NCBI GenBank assembly: GCA_945639195.1
Contig: CALZEE010000009.1
Coordinates: forward strand, 1-64,000
Length of the DNA: 64,000 nt
Origin: an uncultured Ignatzschineria sp.
GTDB lineage: Bacteria; Pseudomonadota; Gammaproteobacteria; Cardiobacteriales; Wohlfahrtiimonadaceae
Direction of reading: 5' to 3'
A program made the position numbers and the translations under genes. Shown piece by piece: positions 19,714 to 29,563 of the stretch. Under the pieces are notes generated by a model. It was given only the letters and a program-made list of their open reading frames with translations, did no database searches and was not told where the DNA came from. How positions within the stretch are numbered: position 1 is the stretch's first letter; each line of letters begins with the position of its first letter.

Positions 19714-21721
19714 TGAGACCGAAGCCTATCATATTGCAGATGCAATCCCTGCAGATACTGATCAAATCCTCGAAAAATTTGACCGCGAATCTGTAGTGAG
19801 AACCCCAAGTAGCAAAAATTTACGCTACTTCATCTCCTGTTTTGCAATCTTCTATTCGTTGTTCCATCTTTGGACAACATACAACCCTATGCCAGAACTT
19901 CTCTACAGAGCGACGCACGTCTCTGTAGGTATTGCCCTTGTATTTTTAATTTACCCAACCTATCAAAAACAACGTCGAGACCAAATCGCGTGGTATGACT
20001 GGATTCTTGTTGTTCTCTCGTTTGTTTCTCTTGCATATCTCTTTAAAGAGTACAATGCGATTGCGACGGTTCGGGGTGGTATTGCCAATAACATGGATAT
20101 TGCTATGTCGATTATGACCATTGCATTAGTCATGGAAGCTGCGCGCCGCGTAATGGGCTTAATTCTCCCAATGCTTGCCGCAATCTTCTTACTCTATCCG
20201 TTCTTAAGTGACTACAGCTTCATGCCTAGAATCCTGCAAACGCGCCCGTTTGATCTCAGCGATATCTTTGGCCATCTCTATATCACAACCGAAGGTCTCT
20301 ACTCATCAGCGATCGGTGCGTCAGTATCCTTCATCTTCCTCTTTATCCTCTTTGGCGCGTTCCTCAATAAATCAGGCATGGGACAACTCTTTAATGACCT
20401 AGCATTAGCGATTGCGGGTCATAAACAAGGGGGACCGGCAAAAGTAGCGGTTGTAGCAAGTGGATTCATGGGAAGTATCAATGGATCAGCTGTCGGAAAC
20501 GTTGTCGGTACTGGGGTTTTCACAATCCCAATGATGAAAAAAGTAGGCTACAGTAAAAACTTTGCCGGCGCCGTTGAAGCAAGTGCGTCAGTAGGGGGAC
20601 AAATCTTACCGCCAATCATGGGGGCAAGTGCCTTCATCATGGCAGAAACAACAGGGATTTCTTACGCTACGATTGCCTTAGCAGCGCTCTTCCCGGCATT
20701 ACTCTACTACCTTGGCGTTATTGCACAGGTTCACTTTAGAGCCGGTAAAGATAACCTTAAAGGGATTCCGAAAGCAGATTTACCACGTGTGAAAGAAGTT
20801 CTTAAAGAGCGTGGTCACCTTCTCTTACCGATCTTTGCGTTAGTCTATTTCCTCGGCAATAACGTTCCTATTGCATTTGCGGCGTTTAACACAATTGCGA
20901 TTGCCATTGTTGTCAGCCAATTCCGTAAAACAACCCGTATGAGTTTCAAAAACATCTTAGAAGCATTAGAAGATGGTGCAAGACAATCGCTCTCAGTAAT
21001 GGCAGCGTGTGCGGTCATTGGTGTTGTGATTGGGGTATTAAGTTTAACCTCCGCTGCAACAGAACTCATTGGTTCAATCACCGGTTCTGGTGAAGGGATG
21101 CTCTTTATAACGCTCTTCTTAACGATGATCGCGTCAATGGTATTAGGAATGGGCTTACCATCAATTCCGGCATATATCATTACCGCAACGATTGCGGCAC
21201 CGGCATTAGCGAATATCGGGATTCCAACAATTGTTGCGCATCTCTTCGTCTTCTACTTTGGACTCTTTGCTAATATTACACCGCCTGTTGCCCTTGCCTC
21301 ATTTGCAGGTGCGGGAATTGCCGGCGGCGACCCAATGAAAACAGGTTGGCAGTCATTAAAACTCTCGGTAGCGGGCTTTATCGTTCCCTTCATGTTTGTT
21401 TATAACCCGGCAATGTTGATGATTGATACTACCGGTTTACCAATGAATGCAACGGAATTCCCAATGCCTCCAATCTTCGATATGATTAGTATTACTGTCA
21501 CCTCAATTATCGGAATCATTGCCCTGAGCTCAGCGGTTGAGGGTTACTTCAAAATCAACTTCAGCGCAATCGGCCGCATCATTCTCGCTGCCGGCGCGAT
21601 GATGCTGATTATCCCTGAAACAATCACAGATATCATCGGAATTACCATTGTATTAGCCATTATCATCATCAATGCTAAACAGCTCCCGATTAGATTGATT
21701 AATAAGCTTTCAGTGGCGTAA
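19703..21721 (+). CDS. Fused 4TM/12TM TRAP transporter permease
   Basis: Large integral membrane protein of 672 residues in which the small (DctQ-like) and large (DctM-like) TRAP subunits are fused, as is usual for TAXI systems. Central motifs are GFMGSINGSAVGNVVGTGVFTIP and VEASASVGGQILPPIMGASAFIMAE, with the related C-terminal repeat VLGMGLPSIPAYIITATIAAPAL and FGLFANITPPVALASFAGAGIAGGDPMKTG. Transport is driven by an ion gradient and not ATP. With the binding protein and DUF1850 it forms a complete three-gene operon closed by a terminator. Confidence 0.94.
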   Translation: MSRNETEAYHIADAIPADTDQILEKFDRESVVRTPSSKNLRYFISCFAIFYSLFHLWTTYNPMPELLYRATHVSVGIALVFLIYPTYQKQRRDQIAWYDWILVVLSFVSLAYLFKEYNAIATVRGGIANNMDIAMSIMTIALVMEAARRVMGLILPMLAAIFLLYPFLSDYSFMPRILQTRPFDLSDIFGHLYITTEGLYSSAIGASVSFIFLFILFGAFLNKSGMGQLFNDLALAIAGHKQGGPAKVAVVASGFMGSINGSAVGNVVGTGVFTIPMMKKVGYSKNFAGAVEASASVGGQILPPIMGASAFIMAETTGISYATIALAALFPALLYYLGVIAQVHFRAGKDNLKGIPKADLPRVKEVLKERGHLLLPIFALVYFLGNNVPIAFAAFNTIAIAIVVSQFRKTTRMSFKNILEALEDGARQSLSVMAACAVIGVVIGVLSLTSAATELIGSITGSGEGMLFITLFLTMIASMVLGMGLPSIPAYIITATIAAPALANIGIPTIVAHLFVFYFGLFANITPPVALASFAGAGIAGGDPMKTGWQSLKLSVAGFIVPFMFVYNPAMLMIDTTGLPMNATEFPMPPIFDMISITVTSIIGIIALSSAVEGYFKINFSAIGRIILAAGAMMLIIPETITDIIGITIVLAIIIINAKQLPIRLINKLSVA

Positions 21722-21762
21722 ATATTCTAAATATAGCAATATATTTTTCATTGATAACAACA

Positions 21763-21790
21763 AAGCCCCCTCAATTGAGGGGGCTTTTTT
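21763..21790 (+). terminator. Terminator of the TAXI-TRAP operon
   Basis: The hairpin AAGCCCCCTC AATT GAGGGGGCTT is followed by TTTTT, 42 bases after the permease stop. Confidence 0.88.
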
Positions 21791-21835
21791 ATGCATTCTA
21801 AATTACGCTTAATAGATACAAATAGGTTTAAACCA

Positions 21836-22261
21836 TTAAAAAAGCACACCTTGTATCGGATCGTAATCAATTCCTTGCAGTGCTAGCCAATGCGCTAATA
21901 CTTGTAAGATATATTGTCGCTCTGTCGGCGTTAAAGCATGATCAGCAGAGATATTATGCCATTGCATCAAACATCCCCGGCAACAAGTTCCTGTGGCATG
22001 CTGCGCCACAAATATAGGATGCCCTTTCATGGGGGTTTGTGCGCCATCATTAACAGGATTAAGGGGGGCTAAGCGCTTATTAATGAATCGTGCACCTTCC
22101 AACAAAATCACGTCCATCGACTTATTTTGAAGCTGAGAAATTTCTCGCTCTCGCAATTTAAATCGAGATCTAAAAGCATCATTTTGAAGTGCTTCAAATA
22201 TTGTATTCATTTTATATTGCATGGTATCTGGGACTATCGGCATCTGTTCTAAAGCAGTCAT
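21836..22261 (-). CDS. DUF4186 family protein
   Basis: Small soluble protein of 141 residues. The segment FRSRFKL and then KGHPIFVAQHATGTCCRGCLMQWHNI are characteristic of DUF4186, with a CCRGC cysteine cluster next to histidines that could bind metal. No biochemical function is known to me. An AAGGAAG site precedes the start. It stands alone between two terminators. Confidence 0.8.
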   Translation of the reverse strand: MTALEQMPIVPDTMQYKMNTIFEALQNDAFRSRFKLREREISQLQNKSMDVILLEGARFINKRLAPLNPVNDGAQTPMKGHPIFVAQHATGTCCRGCLMQWHNISADHALTPTERQYILQVLAHWLALQGIDYDPIQGVLF

Positions 22262-22637
22262 CTTTATCTACTTCCTTCGTAATTTGTCACGAAACACTCA
22301 GATAATCACCCTAAAAAATGAAAGGTTCCTGAGGCAAATGGAGAACAATTATGAAGCGGTTCTAATCTCACTCAGCCTACCACTTTATCCTTTACGAGGG
22401 AGATTTTAATGATCTTTTATAAAGCGTGATTCATCGTACTATTTACAACGAAAAATGCATTGTAAGTAGTGGGACCAACATTCACTCTCTAGATGAGGTA
22501 AGTGATAATGACTTATTCTTGGGTATAAAGAGATAAATATTATCTATGACATATAAAAGAATCGCCTTTCATTGTGAATGAAAGGCGATTGTTATTTGTA
22601 ATATTCTTATTCAGAATGCTCTCAGAAAGAAGATCCC
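22262..22637. other. Intergenic region with terminator at 22560-22590
   Basis: Mostly without genes. The clear element is a 14-base perfect inverted repeat (AATCGCCTTTCATT at 22560-22573, complement at 22577-22590, GTG loop), a likely terminator for the poxB pair on the minus strand. The rest is AT-rich and probably holds the promoter of the DUF4186 gene. Confidence 0.6.
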
Positions 22638-24365
22638 TTAACGCTTGAGGAAATTATCCTTTAACATATCAAAAAATGTCTCCCCTTCCCCACCGATAAT
22701 TGATTTCATGCCGTAGAGCGTCATGTTTTCATAATTTGAGGGTGTGCTATGTGGGGGGAATATTAATTCTAAACGACTCGTATGAACATCCAAAAGAGCC
22801 GGACCATCATGTGCAAGGAAAGCTTTTACCGTCTCTTCTAATTCATGTGATCCCTTTGCCGAAAATCCTTTAATACCAATAGCATCAGCCATCTTTGCAA
22901 AATCAGGATTGTGTAAATCAGTATAGCTATTAACCATACCATCAGCCTTCATCTCTAGCTCCACAAAATCGAGCGTACCATTATTCACAATCGCAATCTT
23001 AATCGGTAACTGCTCTTGAACAACGGTTAAAAGATCTCCCATCAACATCGTCATTCCACCATCACCACAAAGTGCAATCACTTGTTTTTGAGGATGTGAT
23101 TTCTGCAGCCCAATCGCCTGCGGCATTGCATTCGCCATTGTTCCATGTTTTAAGGAAATGAGGGTTCTTCGCTTACCATTCGTTTCAAAGTGACGTAACA
23201 ACCAGACGGTTGCAGAGCCCCCATCTGCCGTCGCAAAAGCATCTTCTGCGGCATATTCACTTAAGAGCTCTGTAAGATATTGTGGGTGAATAAGATCTTC
23301 ACTCTTTGCCACAGCCTTCTTATCAAGCTTGACGATACATTTTTTATGAAGAGCAACGTACTTATCTAAAAAAGTCGTTGATGTTTTTGTCTCAAGATGA
23401 GGTAAAAGCTGTTGAATCGTCTCTTTAATATGACCAATGACGCCAAGTTCAATGGCATGTCGAAGACCGAGTTTTGCAACATCAATATCCACCTGAATAA
23501 TTTTGGCATGTTTCGGATAAAACTGTGACCATGCGAAATCCGCCCCTAAAATAATCAGCGTATCGCAATGCTCGATCATCTCATAACCTGACTTCACACC
23601 CATCATCCCGGTCATTCCAACATTATAAGGATTATTACCCTCAACAAAGTCCTTCGCCCGAGAAGTATGGGCTATGGGAGCTTTGAGCATCTCCGCAAGT
23701 GCGATCAATTCAGCATGCGCCCCTTCACAACCTGCTCCGGCATAAATACCCACCTTATCGCCGGCATTGATGATCTCTGCCATTTTGAGGATTTCTGAAG
23801 CTTCTGGGTAAATAAGGGGTTGTTTAGCAGGATATAACTGCCCTACCGGAAGATCTTCTACCGTTGTAGCACTAATATCAGAAGGGAGAATCACTACGGC
23901 AACGCCACGCTTTGATAACGCTTCCTGACACGCGGTCATCACGATACGCTTTGCTTCTTGAGGGTTTCGAACTTCTTCGCAATAAACAGAGCATCCTTCG
24001 TAAATCGGTTTATAGTCGACTTCTTGAGGAAAATTTGTCCCCAAAACAGCGGTCGGTAACTGGCTTGCGATTAAAACAACCGGTGCACCATTACGATGGC
24101 TTTCAAATAAACCATTAATAAAATGTAAACTACCAGGGCCACACGAACCTGCGCAGGCAGTTAATCCTTTTGTCATAAAAGATTCCGCACCGGCAGCAAA
24201 TCCGCCCACCTCTTCATGACGCATATGAACCCACTCAATGTCCGTATGAAAGCGCATCGCATTTGTCACATCATTAAGCGTATCACCGACAACCCCATAA
24301 CAACGCTTTACCCCAAAGTGTGCCAACGTTTCGACGACAATCTGAGCCACTTTTTTCTGAGCCAT
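22638..24365 (-). CDS. poxB: Pyruvate dehydrogenase (quinone), PoxB-like, downstream copy
   Basis: Peripheral membrane flavoprotein that oxidatively decarboxylates pyruvate to acetate and CO2, passing electrons to quinone. The 575 residues align along the full E. coli PoxB (572): RHEEVGGFAAGAE, CAGSCGPGSLHFINGLFESHRN, TPP-binding GDGGMTMLMGDLLTVVQ followed by NNGTLDFVELEMK. The C-terminal amphipathic tail (SIIGGEGETFFDMLKDNFLK) corresponds to the lipid-binding peptide. It follows its near-duplicate by 9 bases, so the two are cotranscribed. By eye the two are about three quarters identical. Confidence 0.9.
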   Translation of the reverse strand: MAQKKVAQIVVETLAHFGVKRCYGVVGDTLNDVTNAMRFHTDIEWVHMRHEEVGGFAAGAESFMTKGLTACAGSCGPGSLHFINGLFESHRNGAPVVLIASQLPTAVLGTNFPQEVDYKPIYEGCSVYCEEVRNPQEAKRIVMTACQEALSKRGVAVVILPSDISATTVEDLPVGQLYPAKQPLIYPEASEILKMAEIINAGDKVGIYAGAGCEGAHAELIALAEMLKAPIAHTSRAKDFVEGNNPYNVGMTGMMGVKSGYEMIEHCDTLIILGADFAWSQFYPKHAKIIQVDIDVAKLGLRHAIELGVIGHIKETIQQLLPHLETKTSTTFLDKYVALHKKCIVKLDKKAVAKSEDLIHPQYLTELLSEYAAEDAFATADGGSATVWLLRHFETNGKRRTLISLKHGTMANAMPQAIGLQKSHPQKQVIALCGDGGMTMLMGDLLTVVQEQLPIKIAIVNNGTLDFVELEMKADGMVNSYTDLHNPDFAKMADAIGIKGFSAKGSHELEETVKAFLAHDGPALLDVHTSRLELIFPPHSTPSNYENMTLYGMKSIIGGEGETFFDMLKDNFLKR

Positions 24366-24374
24366 AATAATCCC

Positions 24375-26102
24375 CTATTTCTTCAAAAAGTTATCTTTTA
24401 ATAGATTCATAAAGGTATGTCCTTCCCCACCTAAAATGGCTTTAGAGCCATAAAGTGCCATATTTTTAAAATTAGAAAATTCCGTATGTGGTGGCCAAAT
24501 CAGTTCAAGACGGCTCACATGCACATCTAATAATGCAGGTCCCTCATGAGCTAGAAATGCCTGCACAGTCTCTGCTAATTCATGGGAATTATTGACTAAG
24601 AAGCCTTTAATACCGATTGCCTCTGCCACTTTTGCAAAGTCCGGATTATGTAGATCTGTATAGCTATTTAAGATTCCCTCAGCTTTCATCTCAAGCTCGA
24701 CAAAGTCTAACGTTCCATTATTCAAAACTACCACTTTTACGGGGAGTTTTTCTTGAACTAATGTTAATAAATCCCCCATTAACATCGCTAATCCACCATC
24801 TCCTGAAACCGAAATCACCTGCCGATTAGGAAAGGCTTTTTGCAATCCAATCGCTTGTGGCATCGCATTCGCCATGGTGCCATGCTTCATTGATAACAAC
24901 GTACGGCGCTGACCATTAGTATGGAAATGGCGCGTAACCCAAGCCATCGCAGTTCCTGTATCCCCAGTCATCATGGCATCTTCCGTCGCATGTTCACTCA
25001 AAAGTTCTAAGAGATATTGAGGATGAATTAACGAGGCACTTTCTGCGATCGCTTTCTGATTGAGTTTTGCCATAGTTTCACTATGCATCTGCGTATATCG
25101 ATCTAAAAATGCGCTATCTGTTTTTTCTTGTAAACTCGGTAAAAGGGCCGTAATAGTATCTTTGACTCGCCCTAAGACGCCCAATTCAATGGCATGTCGT
25201 AACCCCAGCTTTCCGGCATCTAAATCCACTTGAATGATTTTGGCATCTTTAGGATAAAATTGTGACCATGCAAAATCTGCCCCTAAAATAAGTAACGTAT
25301 CGCAGTTTTTGATCATCTCATAACCAGACTTAACCCCGAGCATCCCTGTCATTCCAACATTATAAGGATTATTTCCTTCGACAAAATCTTTTGCTCTTGA
25401 GGTATGCGCAATAGGCGCTTTTAACTTTTTACAAAGGGCGATCAATTCATCATGAGCGCCTTCACAGCCAAACCCTGCAAAAATCCCGACTTTCTGACCG
25501 GCATTAATTATATCTGCCATCTTGCTGATTTCAGTCTCATCAGGTCGAATGATGGGCACTTTCGGCTGATAACGCTGTAAAATAGGTAAGTCTTCGACCT
25601 CAGTTGCACTAATATCTGAAGGGAGAATCACAACAGCAACTCCCCGCTTTGTTAATGCTTCCTGACAAGCGGTCATAATCACGCGCTTTGCTTCATGGGG
25701 GTTTTTAACCTCTTCACAAAATACAGAACAGGTCTTATAGATGGGCATATAATCAACTTCTTGAGGGAAGTTAGTGCCTAAGACATTCGTAGGTAATTGG
25801 CTCGCAATTAATACAACTGGTGCGCCGTTACGATGGCTTTCAAATAATCCATTAATAAAGTGTAAGCTTCCCGGACCACAAGATCCTGCACAAGCAGTTA
25901 AATTATCGGTCATTAATGCCTCAGCACCCGCAGCAAAACCGCCCGCTTCCTCATGGCGCATATGTACCCACTCAATATTTGAATGATGTCGCATAGCATC
26001 TGTCACATCATTTAAGGTATCACCAACAACCCCATAACAACGCTTAACACCAGCATTTTCAAGTGCTTCTACAACAATACGTGCGACTTTTTTCTTAGAC
26101 AT
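24375..26102 (-). CDS. poxB: Pyruvate dehydrogenase (quinone), PoxB-like, upstream copy
   Basis: Same 575-residue architecture as the neighbouring copy: N-terminal TPP-pyrimidine domain with HMRHEEAGGFAAGAEALMT, central FAD domain, and C-terminal TPP motif GDGGLAMLMGDLLTLVQ. Differences are spread along the length (for example GDTGTAMAWVTRHF where the other has ADGGSATVWLLRHF), as expected of an old duplication that has kept both copies intact. It is first in the transcript. Pyruvate specificity is inferred from overall similarity to PoxB; another 2-oxo acid is possible for one copy. Confidence 0.9.
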   Translation of the reverse strand: MSKKKVARIVVEALENAGVKRCYGVVGDTLNDVTDAMRHHSNIEWVHMRHEEAGGFAAGAEALMTDNLTACAGSCGPGSLHFINGLFESHRNGAPVVLIASQLPTNVLGTNFPQEVDYMPIYKTCSVFCEEVKNPHEAKRVIMTACQEALTKRGVAVVILPSDISATEVEDLPILQRYQPKVPIIRPDETEISKMADIINAGQKVGIFAGFGCEGAHDELIALCKKLKAPIAHTSRAKDFVEGNNPYNVGMTGMLGVKSGYEMIKNCDTLLILGADFAWSQFYPKDAKIIQVDLDAGKLGLRHAIELGVLGRVKDTITALLPSLQEKTDSAFLDRYTQMHSETMAKLNQKAIAESASLIHPQYLLELLSEHATEDAMMTGDTGTAMAWVTRHFHTNGQRRTLLSMKHGTMANAMPQAIGLQKAFPNRQVISVSGDGGLAMLMGDLLTLVQEKLPVKVVVLNNGTLDFVELEMKAEGILNSYTDLHNPDFAKVAEAIGIKGFLVNNSHELAETVQAFLAHEGPALLDVHVSRLELIWPPHTEFSNFKNMALYGSKAILGGEGHTFMNLLKDNFLKK

Positions 26103-26297
26103 AAACTCTCCCTATATGAGAAGGCAGTAAAAAAACTATACATTCATTGTAATGTTTTTACTCAAACCTACAAAGCGTTTATCTTTTAAATATAAAGACT
26201 CAGAGTCATCTCTGAAAATTCCCCTTATGAAGGTGAATTAAATATGCAGTTAAAGCTAAGAAGAGGATTGAAGAATCGCCCTATTGATCAGCATCTC

Positions 26298-27704
26298 TTA
26301 CGATAAGGTTTTTAGGCCTTCAATAAGATCAAGAGGCGTAAAGGAGAAATCATTTATCGGGGAGTATTTCGCCACTAAACTGTGCGCTAGCACACTCTGA
26401 ATTGCCGCCTCTAAACTACTATTGCCTTGCGCTAACAGTGCGCCAATCATGCCCGCTAACACATCCCCACTGCCCCCTTTAGCTAATCGATTAGTTCCTA
26501 ATGTCGAGATATAAACAATCCCCTGCTGAGCAATGAGCGTATTCGCCCCTTTCAGCAATAATACACCGCGATATTCAAGGCTAAAAGCACGTGCTAGCTT
26601 AAGACGATTCTGTTGAATCTCCTCAACCGTATATGTTTTAGAGCTATCGATCCCGGCATTATGCAAAAGCGTCGAAAACTCTTTGGGATGAGGCGTGAAA
26701 ACAACGTCTGTTTTATCTTTTAGAGATTGGATAAAATTTTCTGAATAACAGAGATCAGCATCAACAATAAGGGGATAGTTTAATAATTGAGTCAAATTTA
26801 CATGATCAATATTCTCCCCTAAGCCCATTCCCACAGCAATTGCCGTTGTTTTTTCCGATATTTCCGGCATTTGCATAATCTCACTGGGTTTATCACCAAC
26901 GCCTACTAATGCCACAATGCCGGCACCGAAACGTGTTGCCGCAAGGCTACTTAAAATACTTGCGCCTGATTGTGCCCCTTTAATCACACTTAAGAATCCA
27001 TAACTGCCTTTATGTGAATTTGCCACTGATCGAAAAGGCAGTCGTAAATCTGATTCATCCAGTAAAAAAGTATCGGTCTCACTTTCATAAAAAGTACGGG
27101 GAATCCCAAGATCCGCCACGATGATCTCCCCTACAGCATCTTTCACCCGATCTTCCAAGAGATCCTCTTTTAGAGCGCCCATTGTCACAGTAATATCTGC
27201 TTTAAAAGGATGTTCATAGAGCCCGGTTGGGATATCACAAGCAATTTTAAGCCCTTGTCTGTGATTCAAAGTATGCAGGAAATTTTTCAATGTTGTAGAT
27301 ATCTGCCGGTGCTGAGCGGCGCCAAATAGTGCATCCACATAGATATCCGCCTCAGGCAATGCATCTATTGCCATCGATTCATGATGCTCTATCAAGGGAA
27401 TACCCAGCTTAAGCGCTCTATCGCGTTGCTTGATAGCCATATTGGATTTCGCTGTATAAAGCGCAAGAATCGTCACTTGATATGCCGGCATTAAAAGCCG
27501 GGCAAGCGCATAACCATCAGCGCCATTATCACCAGGACCACAAAGAATAAGTACCCGGCAATGCTCATGATTAACCGCTCTACGCTTGTGTAGGATATCG
27601 GCTATCGAGCGTGCTGCATGCTCCATCATTATATCGCTCGAAAGATCATATCGATCTTGTGCCCTGCGATCTAAGGTTAAACACTCTTTAAATACTTTTT
27701 GCAT
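26298..27704 (-). CDS. nnr: Bifunctional NAD(P)HX epimerase/dehydratase
   Basis: Repairs hydrated NAD(P)H. The N-terminal YjeF_N epimerase domain (about 1-210) shows LILCGPGDNGADGYALARLL, and the C-terminal ADP-dependent dehydratase domain (about 225-465) shows SHKGSYGFLSVIKG, FTPHPKEFSTLL and NRLAKGGSGDVLAGMIGALL. The start at 27704 (MQKVFKECL, 468 residues) has a very strong GAGGGGGAA ribosome site; the frame extends 14 codons further upstream without one. In other gammaproteobacteria this gene leads the tsaE-amiB operon; here it is alone. Confidence 0.93.
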   Translation of the reverse strand: MQKVFKECLTLDRRAQDRYDLSSDIMMEHAARSIADILHKRRAVNHEHCRVLILCGPGDNGADGYALARLLMPAYQVTILALYTAKSNMAIKQRDRALKLGIPLIEHHESMAIDALPEADIYVDALFGAAQHRQISTTLKNFLHTLNHRQGLKIACDIPTGLYEHPFKADITVTMGALKEDLLEDRVKDAVGEIIVADLGIPRTFYESETDTFLLDESDLRLPFRSVANSHKGSYGFLSVIKGAQSGASILSSLAATRFGAGIVALVGVGDKPSEIMQMPEISEKTTAIAVGMGLGENIDHVNLTQLLNYPLIVDADLCYSENFIQSLKDKTDVVFTPHPKEFSTLLHNAGIDSSKTYTVEEIQQNRLKLARAFSLEYRGVLLLKGANTLIAQQGIVYISTLGTNRLAKGGSGDVLAGMIGALLAQGNSSLEAAIQSVLAHSLVAKYSPINDFSFTPLDLIEGLKTLS

Positions 27705-28252
27705 GCTATTCCCCCTCATCCATCTCGATTCATCATTATCACTCATTAGAATAATCGGAGCTACTCTTCAAGCCATAACTTGAAGATATGGACTAACAAA
27801 AAATCTGTTTTAAGACATGCGCTTTCTTAGCTTTTCTTATGTAGCGACCTTGAGTGTTTTCCTTGCCAATCCACCTTGATAAATTTTATTTATCGATTAT
27901 CTATAATCGGAGGATTACCTAAGTATCATTTTTTATGATGGATAAAGTATAGGGCTCGAAATTTACTAAAAAGAAATCTCTCGGAATGCGCTAAATAGCG
28001 TTTATATCACGCAATACCCAAGCAGCGATATCTCAAAAATATCTATCACAAAACTGATAGATATAACGCGCATGCATATATCAATAACAATCTTTGTGGG
28101 TTCGTCTATCGGGGATTGCCCCCATCAAATAATATGCGGATCATTCACTGAAAGAATCCCAACATCACCAATCTGCATTAGCGATAAGCGATTGTTTTTC
28201 TGTGATCAATGATTAAATTATAGCCATAAAATGATGGAAAACAATCTATTTA
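27705..28252. other. 550-base region without a recognisable gene
   Basis: No convincing coding frame, tRNA or riboswitch found. It contains two AT-rich inverted repeats: GATAAATTTTATTTATC near 27880, and ATATCTATCA / TGATAGATAT near 28037-28062. It separates nnr from the BASS-family gene, both on the minus strand. It could hold a promoter for nnr or the remains of a lost gene. Confidence 0.35.
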
Positions 28253-28287
28253 TCAAAAAAAAGCAGTGGCTAATTAGCCACTGCTTT
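28253..28287 (-). terminator. Terminator of the BASS-family gene
   Basis: The hairpin AAAGCAGTGGCTAATTAGCCACTGCTTT is followed on the minus strand by a run of eight T, 62 bases past the stop. Confidence 0.85.
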
Positions 28288-28349
28288 CATAAAAATAAGG
28301 GGGAAATACTGGTATCAATATATTGAAATTACCGCTAATAAGTCTCGCC

Positions 28350-29297
28350 TTATTTGGCTTTTTTGACTGTTTTTCTAGAGGACCAATAAGTCGCTAATAA
28401 CGGACCTGAAATATTATGCCAAAAACTAAAAATAGCGCTCGGAACAGCTGTCACAGGATCTAATGCAAAGTGTGTTTTTGCCAGAGCGGCACCTAAACCT
28501 GAGTTCTGCATTCCGACTTCGATAGCAACAGCTTTACTATCTGGATAATCAAGTTTAAAGAATTTTGCCGCCCAAAAACCTAATAGATATCCAAGGCCAT
28601 TATGAAGAATAACAACCCCAAAGATTAGTAACCCTGATTCAATAATCGACTGTTTACTACCACTCACAACCGCGGCTACAATAAGTACAATCGCCACAAC
28701 AGATACTAAAGGTAGAACTTCGGTTGCTTTCGCAATTGAAGACTTAAAGATCATTCGTAAAATAACCCCTAAAGCGATCGGTAATAATACCATCTTGAGA
28801 ACAGAGATAAACATCGCTCCCATCGAAATATCAATCCACTGACTCGCAAGAAGATAGAAAATGACAGGGGTTAAAAGTGGCGCTAATAGCGTCGAAACAG
28901 AGGTACATGCCACAGATAAAGCAATGTTTCCTTTCGCAAGATAAGTCATGACATTTGATGCAGTGCCACCAGGACATGAACCAACGAGAATAACACCAAC
29001 CGCAATTGCCGGTGGCAGCATGAAGAGCATCGACAATGCATAAGCAATCAGTGGCATGATAATGAATTGTGCAACGACCCCTAAAATAACCGCTTTAGGA
29101 TGTTTAAGAATCTCGCTAAAGTCCGTCAGTGTTAAGGTCATTCCCATTCCGAGCATCACAATACCTAAAAGCCACGGAATATAAGGTCCAATAATTTTAA
29201 AGGCATCAGGTGCAGCAAAAGCGAGCCCTGCAAATAATAACACCCAAAGGGCAAAAGTTTTTCCGACAAACTGACTCAGACGGATAAGGGGTTGCAT
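28350..29297 (-). CDS. Bile acid:sodium symporter (BASS) family transporter
   Basis: Integral membrane protein of 315 residues with about nine to ten membrane segments. Family motifs are [54 protein letters not shown] and the sodium-site segment [18 protein letters not shown]. Bacterial members carry pantoate, 2-oxo acids or other organic anions with sodium; no substrate can be named here. The start at 29297 ([10 protein letters not shown]) has an AGGAGATATC site. The longer frame to 29390 adds 31 residues without family similarity. Confidence 0.88.
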   Translation of the reverse strand: MQPLIRLSQFVGKTFALWVLLFAGLAFAAPDAFKIIGPYIPWLLGIVMLGMGMTLTLTDFSEILKHPKAVILGVVAQFIIMPLIAYALSMLFMLPPAIAVGVILVGSCPGGTASNVMTYLAKGNIALSVACTSVSTLLAPLLTPVIFYLLASQWIDISMGAMFISVLKMVLLPIALGVILRMIFKSSIAKATEVLPLVSVVAIVLIVAAVVSGSKQSIIESGLLIFGVVILHNGLGYLLGFWAAKFFKLDYPDSKAVAIEVGMQNSGLGAALAKTHFALDPVTAVPSAIFSFWHNISGPLLATYWSSRKTVKKAK

Positions 29298-29479
29298 TGA
29301 GATATCTCCTCTAGTTTCTCTACCAAAATTGGCATGATTATTATGATAATGAATGATGAATATACCGTTTTTTATCAGAATCATATCCATTGAATACGAC
29401 TTTAGAAGTTTGATTCCTATTGATAAAAAACCCGTATTTATCGATCATACCCTATCTTTTCATTTTGATGAAAGAGGAT

Positions 29480-29501
29480 ATTTTAAACTGTCGTTTAAAA
29501 T
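29480..29501. repeat. Short AT-rich inverted repeat
   Basis: ATTTTAAAC and its complement GTTTAAAAT are separated by TGTC. It lies between the trpE stop and the BASS-family start, and could be a weak trpE terminator or an operator of the BASS gene. Confidence 0.35.
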
Positions 29502-29563
29502 AAAAAATACCGCAATTTACCCCATTTAATGATCACATTTTGCGCCTCAAAAATCACTTCGCA

